Shown here piece by piece: positions 57,191 through 64,000 of a stretch of DNA of 64,000 nt. Source of the DNA: Escarpia spicata (lineage: Eukaryota; Annelida; Polychaeta; Sabellida; Siboglinidae). Numbering within the stretch: the stretch's first letter is position 1; each line of letters begins with the position of its first letter. The DNA is taken from contig OZ023206.1 in assembly GCA_963995525.1 (NCBI GenBank), positions 28,202,960-28,266,959 of the forward strand, given 5' to 3'. A model generated the notes under the pieces. It had not been told where the DNA came from. It was given only the letters and a program-made list of their open reading frames with translations, and did not search any database. Both the position numbers and the translations under genes were made by a program.

Positions 57191-58038
57191 CCTGTTCTTC
57201 CTCCCTTAGTTTATTCATCCTTCGTCTCAGTTCCTGTAATTTTCCAAACCCTATTATTCTCACAAACATGCAGCTTCTGGTGTTATCTATGTATTAAAAT
57301 TATGTCAGTATTTTCGTAAATTATACCGTAATATTACAAATCATGTCACAAACAAATTACCGTTACAACAACCGAGGGAATGACAGAGGATGGTTCAAGG
57401 TCGTCTCGCATTAACCACAGGCATCTTGAAGCAAGAGACAGATGACCCGGCAATAATCAATAGACTCCCCGATCTGATAGACACAGGATCAAGGATTACC
57501 TCACCAGCATCAGTGTAACTAATCAGATTATCAGTCAACATGACTGAATGCAATTGTATATTGCACAGAATAATATAACATCCGCAAGGCCGAAAGTGCA
57601 CTTCTCGTAAAGACAAATGTCACTGTCTATTCCTACACAGACTGCCTGCAATGGAAACTATTTGGTCAAATATAAATTACATGTCTGAATGTTTTAATGT
57701 GTTCCTCAATTATCTTGGAAATGAAAACATGGTTTTAAAATGTATGTCATCATAATTAATTATGAGTAGAACCTAAACGCAGTGGGTGTTTTCTGGCGTT
57801 TTGTGCAGTAAAGAGATAAACACAAGACAGACTTGGAGACTGGATACCTGAATGTATATAATTTATGAACATACATTTTCCTTTTTTACAATGCAGCTGC
57901 TCAGATAGTTTATGTGTAAATGCCTACCACATGTTGTGGGCATTCAAGAGTAGACTGCAGATATAATTAGAAAGACAACATTTGCGTCGTTTTTTCTGCA
58001 GCTTTTAGATCTGTATTTTTAGAAGATTCACACTGACT
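57191..58038. other. Stretch between two minisatellites
   Basis: AT-rich, with one minus-strand open frame of 73 codons (57395-57616) that I do not recognise. No clear feature. Confidence 0.45.
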
Positions 58039-59691
58039 AGTCATCCGGGTTGTACTGTGACGTCAAATGATGGACTCAACTGTCTGAACCAAGCCAGTCA
58101 TCCGGGTTGTACTGTGACGTCAAATGATGGACTCAACTGTCTGAACCAAGCCAGTCATCCGGGTTGTACTGTGACGTCAAATGATGGACTCAACTGTCTG
58201 AACCAAGCCAGTCATCCGGGTTGTACTGTGACGTCAAATGATGGACTCAACTGTCTGAACCAAGCCAGTCATCCGGGTTGTACTGTGACGTCAAATGATG
58301 GACTCAACTGTCTGAACCAAGCCAGTCATCCGGGTTGTACTGTGACGTCAAATGATGGACTCAACTGTCTGAACCAAGCCAATCATCCGGGTTGTACTGT
58401 GACGTCAAATGATGGACTCAACTGTCTGAATCAAGCCAGTCATCCGGGTTGTATTGTGACGTCAAATGATGGACTCAACTGTCTGAACCAAGCCAGTCAT
58501 CCGGGTTGTATTGTGACGTCAAATGATGGACTCAACTGTCTGAACCAAGCCAGTCATCCGGGTTGTATTGTGACGTCAAATGATGGACTCAACTGTCTGA
58601 ACCAAGCCAGTCATCCGGGTTGTATTGTGACGTCAAATGATGGACTCAACTGTCTGAACCAAGCCAGTCATCCGGGTTGTACTGTGACGTCAAATGATGG
58701 ACTCAACTGTCTGAACCAAGCCAGTCATCCGGGTTGTACTGTGACGTCAAATGATGGACTCAACTGTCTGAACCAAGCCAGTCATCCGGGTTGTACTGTG
58801 ACGTCAAATGATGGACTCAACTGTCTGAACCAAGCCAGTCATCCGGGTTGTACTGTGACGTCAAATGATGGACTCAACTGTCTGAACCAAGCCAGTCATC
58901 CGGGTTGTATTGTGACGTCAAATGATGGACTCAACTGTCTGAACCAAGCCAGTCATCCGGGTTGTACTGTGACGTCAAATGATGGACTCAACTGTCTGAA
59001 CCAAGCCAGTCATCCGGGTTGTACTGTGACGTCAAATGATGGACTCAACTGTCTGAACCAAGCCAGTCATCCGGGTTGTACTGTGACGTCAAATGATGGA
59101 CTCAACTGTCTGAACCAAGCCAGTCATCCGGGTTGTACTGTGACGTCAAATGATGGACTCAACTGTCTGAACCAAGCCAGTCATCCGGGTTGTATTGTGA
59201 CGTCAAATGATGGACTCAACTGTCTGAACCAAGCCAGTCATCCGGGTTGTATTGTGACGTCAAATGATGGACTCAACTGTCTGAACCAAGCCAGTCATCC
59301 GGGTTGTATTGTGACGTCAAATGATGGACTCAACTGTCTGAACCAAGCCAGTCATCCGGGTTGTATTGTGACGTCAAATGATGGACTCAACTGTCTGAAC
59401 CCAGCCAGTCATCCGGGTTGTATTGTGACGTCAAATGATGGACTCAACTGTCTGAACCAAGCCAGTCATCCGGGTTGTATTGTGACGTCAAATGATGAAC
59501 TCAACTGTCTGAACCAAGCCAGTCATCCGGGTTGTATTGTGACGTCAAATGATGGACTCAACTGTCTGAACCAAGCCAGTCATCCGGGTTGTATTGTGAC
59601 GTCAAATGATGGACTCAACTGTCTGAACCAAGCCAGTCATCCGGGTTGTATTGTGACGTCAAATGATGGACTCAACTGTCTGAACCAAGCC
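58039..59691. repeat. 57-bp minisatellite, 29 units, each with a CRE site
   Basis: Exactly 29 x 57 bp. Unit: AGTCATCCGGGTTGTACTG, TGACGTCA, AATGATGGACTCAAC, TGTCTGAACCAAGCC. Very homogeneous; the main variable site is C/T in TGTAYTGTG, arranged in blocks. The multiple-of-three length makes a spurious 546-codon open frame. Confidence 0.98.
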
Positions 59692-60049
59692 AGGTAAAAC
59701 TGCACTTGAAATCCTTGCCCATTTAGAAATTGCCTCAAGTTTGCAAAATCAAAAAAACTTATAGTATCTCATACTGGTTGAAACTTCAAACCCCATCTAC
59801 CCCCCCTCCCCAATATACGGCATGGGATGATTTTGAGCGATCCAAAATTAATTTCAAAACTACAACAAATAACCACCAGATTCAACTAACATGACATGGT
59901 TATCATGGTGGGTGATGCCAACCAAACCACTTAGTGAACTGATATGACCCCAATACTGTACTTGAAACCCTTACTTAATACATATGGAAGCCATTTCCTG
60001 CAGTAACGGTCGACTTAATGACCTAAAAAATAGGCAAAATGTTAAAAGT

Positions 60050-60345
60050 TACCAGTTTTAGGGTCCTTTTTGGGGGGCCATTAGGTGCCCTTAGAATTAT
60101 TCAATCAAATACAGATTTATTATGTACAGTGACACTACCACATGAAATGTATATGCAAAATTAGAGAAAAAGTTACTAAAGAGTTTTTTTTTAATATGCA
60201 AAATGTGAAAAATTTCCAATTTTGGGGGGCCTGGGGGCTTTACGGGACCCTTAGAGCGATTCAATCAAATACAGATTTCTCATGCATAGTGGCAGTACCC
60301 TAAGAAATGTATGTGCAAAATTAGAGAAAAAATTACTGAACGGTT
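60050..60345. repeat. Imperfect tandem duplication, about 145-bp unit
   Basis: Both halves share CCARTTTTRGGG, GGGGGGCC, CCCTTAGA and TCAATCAAATACAGATTT, then ATGTATRTGCAAAATTAGAG. Confidence 0.75.
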
Positions 60346-62227
60346 TCTGAGATACGGCAGCTAACGGCAGACGGTGGATGCAGAGTGATGGCAATAGTCC
60401 ATTAGACCTTCGACCCAAAGGACTAAAAATGGATTACAGGACAGGGAAAATGGCACACACATGCTTGTTTATATGCAAATTACGATGAAGTAATGAACAA
60501 TGTATTTGTAAGGAAGGCTTGAAAACTAAATATCCAGACTATTGTGTTGTTGTTTTAAAAAGTTTAACAAACTCTCATAAATTGGAGGGATACAGCCTAT
60601 ACGATGCCAGAAAATGATTCATAGAAAGACTGGCAAAAACTGTCCACACAAACTGAAGGAGTGTGTCTCAATGATTGGAAAACATGTTTTCTAGAAAACT
60701 GGACAGAATGAAACGGCAAAGAAAGTTAATGTGTTAAGTGCTTCTGTCGTCAAACATGTAGGGGCATGTCAGTGGCTAGAGGGACATACCTTGCAGTAAT
60801 AACACACCTGCTCCTAAGTAATGTTTACACGGCCCATGACCTCGTGACCTCACTTACACCTACAAGTGTAAATTACTCAGCCAACTGCGATTATTTCAAA
60901 CTTGCTGAACATAGTTACCACTCAAGAAACTTGCTTTTTGTTTGTGATCTGTACTTTTCAGCCGCACAGCCTTCTTCAGAAGAATGAAGTTACGGTCATG
61001 TGACACTGTATGCAGTATCAACAACCAAGAAACCAGATCTTCTATCTATTCCAAACTTCTTCATCAGAAAATTAGTTGTTCTTAGAGTTGTCACAATTCT
61101 GGTCATGTGTTGTTAATGTTTCTACTTTCTATTTCTGGGCTAGTTTCAATATCTCACAAGACATTTGTTTCTGATAGTCCCGATTGAGACTGTATGATAC
61201 AGCCAAAATATTTGGATTCAAAAACATGTTTCTTGCAAGGTAATGTCTATTACTGTTGACATTTGTGACATGTTGTGACAGTCATGAGCATCATGTAACA
61301 GGACAACCTTTCAGTTTGACAATGATATCAATGTCATCCATGTGTAAGTCAGTTAATTCCAAAGTTATGGGTGGTTGAATTGACCCATCTTAAAAATTCA
61401 AGTTTTGATATGGATGACATCAATGTTAGGTATTTGCATTTCAAGCCACATGCCATTCAATCCAAGACACGCATCAAAACATTTTTCCAGATAATAATTC
61501 AAAATTGCCTTATTCAAACTGGTGGTAGTAGTAAAAAAGTTTGTTGTTTCTAAAACTGCAAAACAACACAACAAATTGATACTTACACTCCTGCAAATGT
61601 ATTTTGGCTTTTCCTGTTATGTGAAATCACCTTTACAGTCCAAACCATTGCTGTCTGTCACAAATATTCGGATTAAAAAACAAAGTAATGTCTACTGTTT
61701 TACTATTGACATTTATATTATATTAATTATTATTTTTTGATGACTAAACATATGATTGTCAATAAAATAAAAAAACTATAACTATTCTGGACTTAGGATA
61801 TATCATTAGCTGGTGTCAATATCAAACTACACAGAAAGACTCCGGGAGTTCTAGGCTTCCAGGCAGTTACCTAGGCAACTGAGGCCCCATCTAGGGATCA
61901 CAGCTTTTTTTATAGCCCTTGAATGGAAGCCAACTTGCCAACAGCATGCAGCTGCTAGCAGCAACACAACATGTAACAAAATCTCCATAAAATGTGCTGT
62001 CATAACGATGAACGAAAACCCATGCCAAACAGTCCGTATTTCAAAGTGGTGTATGTCAAGAACTTACTATGGAACCAGTCTAGTTTTGTGCACAGAAACA
62101 ATTACTTCACTAATACCTAAATGTTAAAAAAATCAGAGTCAATTAATTTTGTTGTAACTCATATCAAAGTTGACTGGTTTTAATGTTTATTTCACGAGGT
62201 TTCAACTCATTGATATGCCATACAACT

Positions 62228-62262
62228 TTCAATTCAATTCTTTATTTCTAATTGAACAAACA
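62228..62262. repeat. Short dispersed repeat, shared with 34312-34345
   Basis: TCAATTCAATTCTTTATTTC plus TAATTGAA at both sites. Confidence 0.6.
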
Positions 62263-64000
62263 ACCAAGTACAACATTATGTACATATGATAAATTAACAA
62301 GAAATTAAACATCTAACTGTTTCACCCACTAAGATTTCATAAAAACTGGAGGTTGGCAGAGAATACAATTTATGCAGGGGAATTTTGTTATATGAAACAC
62401 TTGGAACTTGGTAAAACTGTTCCGTATATATCCGTCATTCCTTCTATCCAGTACACAACGCACTGCTGGTCAGAACCAGGATTTCAAAGTTCTTCCCTTT
62501 AAGCGGATGTTCCTTGCATTAGGAGTGCTTACAAAGATGCCATTATACGTAGTACAATTGTTAGTGCCTATCCTTCCTTTGAGCTAAACTGGGAATAGAG
62601 TGCGTGATGTCAGAATTGATTACATCTACTGTGCTGCAATGGAACCTTTCTATGCAGTTAGGGCTACGAAGAAAGTGCCACAGCGATGAACCGATGAAGG
62701 TATGGAGACAATGCCCTTAATGGATACTGTCTAGATGTAGCCTTGATTACCCACGCCCCACAATGCAGCACCACTCTTTGTTACTTCTACAAGAGCTTGG
62801 CAACTCATTCTCACCATGATGAAAAATGATTAGTTATGCTGAATCAGGGTACCCAGGGAAATTGATTCTCATGCTAAAAGCACTTTTTCAGTTTTTTTGA
62901 AGAATTAGGATCAACTTTTAACTCCTAATATTTACACAGGTCACATACACAAATAACACTGAATTGCAAACAATAATGTTTAGATCGCAGGTTCAAATCC
63001 CATGATAATAATCTACTTTTTCAAACACTTATTTTTGGATACCTTTTATTTTCTGTAAAAATATTAGAAATGTAATTGCATTATTCAGAACACTAGCATT
63101 ATCGCATTAAATATATTTTAATTCTACACGTAAATAGAGGTTCAATCGCCGAAATTAAGTGACGCCAGCTGGCGGTAATACTCATATGGGTATTAGTCAC
63201 CAGATTCTTTCTAGCAAGAGTTGGTTAAGCGAGACTATGGCTGTCTAGATAGAGATGAGTTAAGACATTCTCATTTAATTCCCACAGGTCATGATTGAGT
63301 TAGTTGACTGATCCTTATAGATGGATATCATGTACTAACAATTGTGCAGTGGCCTACAAACAGGCCAGTTTCCCGGAATGTCATCGCACTAGGCATTTCT
63401 GCCAATCCCGATCACATAACCTTTGCTGTTCATCCTCAAATTTGCATTTCAATTTAAAGTATCTCATTTCCGACACGCTTGAACCTACGTGGTATCAACT
63501 ATGAATTGGTAGCTTGTCTGCAATTTTTTTTTACAAAGCTCTGGTGAAATCATTGGACAAATTATTACAGTATTGTTTATCAAAATTCAGCAATTTAAGG
63601 GAAAAACTGGTGTGGCTCTACAAACTGTAATATAATGGTACTCACACTGGGGCAAGTTACCACTTTTGAGGAATATACCGATTCTTTTGACGGCTTTAAC
63701 AAAGATGTGCACTCTTAAACCGACTGTCATTTATATATTAATTCGCTAACTTTGGAACATTGTTCGTGCATCCCCTCCTAGCTTCTGACGTCCACTCATC
63801 TCTTTAGAAATTTCTGTTTTATTCCCTTACTCAAGACCACTGGCCTCTGATCTACAAATTGGCATTCATTTAAGAAAACATGACAATAGTTATTTAGAGC
63901 TATTTACCTATATTATAAAATGTGTTTTTGATGTTATGGTTTTCTACAGGATATTTCTCCTATCTGAGACAACTGAGTGGTGATCACCTCTCCAGATGGC

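Larger units (their letters stand above)
59692..64000. other. Stretch without a supported gene
   Basis: Contains an imperfect two-unit tandem duplication of about 145 bp (60050-60345, with ATTCAATCAAATACAGATTT and AAAATTAGAGAAAAA in each), the short dispersed repeat at 62228-62262, and an isolated box-B-like AGGTTCAAATCCC at 62990. The first INPP5A exons were searched for on the minus strand and not seen. Confidence 0.5.

Noticed and set aside
58057..59697. 546-codon plus-strand frame of 19-residue repeats
   Set aside because: Pure minisatellite translation; begins at a non-ATG codon and ends right after the array.
52000..64000. First exons of INPP5A
   Set aside because: Looked for a minus-strand match to the family start (VTANVGSLF-like) before an in-phase donor; none seen, so they are probably outside the window.

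Overview
The window looks like nuclear DNA of an invertebrate animal. The genes are split by introns with GT-AG borders, intergenic DNA is AT-rich, and there are several families of non-LTR retrotransposons, Penelope-like, DIRS-like, Ty3/gypsy and hAT relics, tRNA-derived SINEs and six large minisatellites. I cannot name the species; a marine lophotrochozoan or a non-vertebrate deuterostome would fit, but that is a guess.

Three protein-coding loci can be supported, all reconstructed exon by exon from splice sites and reading phase. (1) At 173-2199 (+) lie the last three exons of a Tudor-domain gene, ending in a short coiled coil; all junctions are phase 1. (2) At 10541-23994 (-) lies a secreted fibrinogen-related (FReD) gene: a signal-peptide exon (23799-23994) and three exons of the fibrinogen C-terminal domain (18007-18088, 16248-16413, 10541-11343). 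Its introns are packed with LINEs, and its last exon holds a 26-bp minisatellite grown from the codons of the conserved YKGGWWYN motif. It carries one homopolymer frameshift and one in-frame TGA. (3) At 35210-51771 (-) lie 15 exons of a type I inositol-1,4,5-trisphosphate 5-phosphatase (INPP5A). The two 5-phosphatase signature motifs are intact, the C-terminal tail is long, and the protein ends in a CAAX box (CIVQ). The 5' exons should lie beyond position 64000.

Region by region: 1-2199 is the Tudor gene. 2200-9400 is AT-rich and nearly featureless. 9400-24000 is the FReD locus with four LINEs, an in-place 968-bp tandem duplication, a Ty3/gypsy integrase relic joined to a LINE, and hAT debris. 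24200-28600 holds a 34-bp minisatellite, a Penelope GIY-YIG relic and a truncated LINE. 28600-35200 is sparse, with SINEs and small inverted-repeat elements. 35200-51800 is INPP5A, whose introns carry a 57-bp minisatellite, a 40-bp minisatellite, SINEs and a DIRS fragment. 51800-64000 is intronic or upstream DNA with an 831-bp hAT element, a SINE, a 50-bp minisatellite and a 29-unit, 57-bp array in which every unit contains a perfect CRE (TGACGTCA).

The most interesting observations are the exonic minisatellite in the FReD gene, the CRE array, and an unrecognised repeat family with coding traces at 29390 and 39803.
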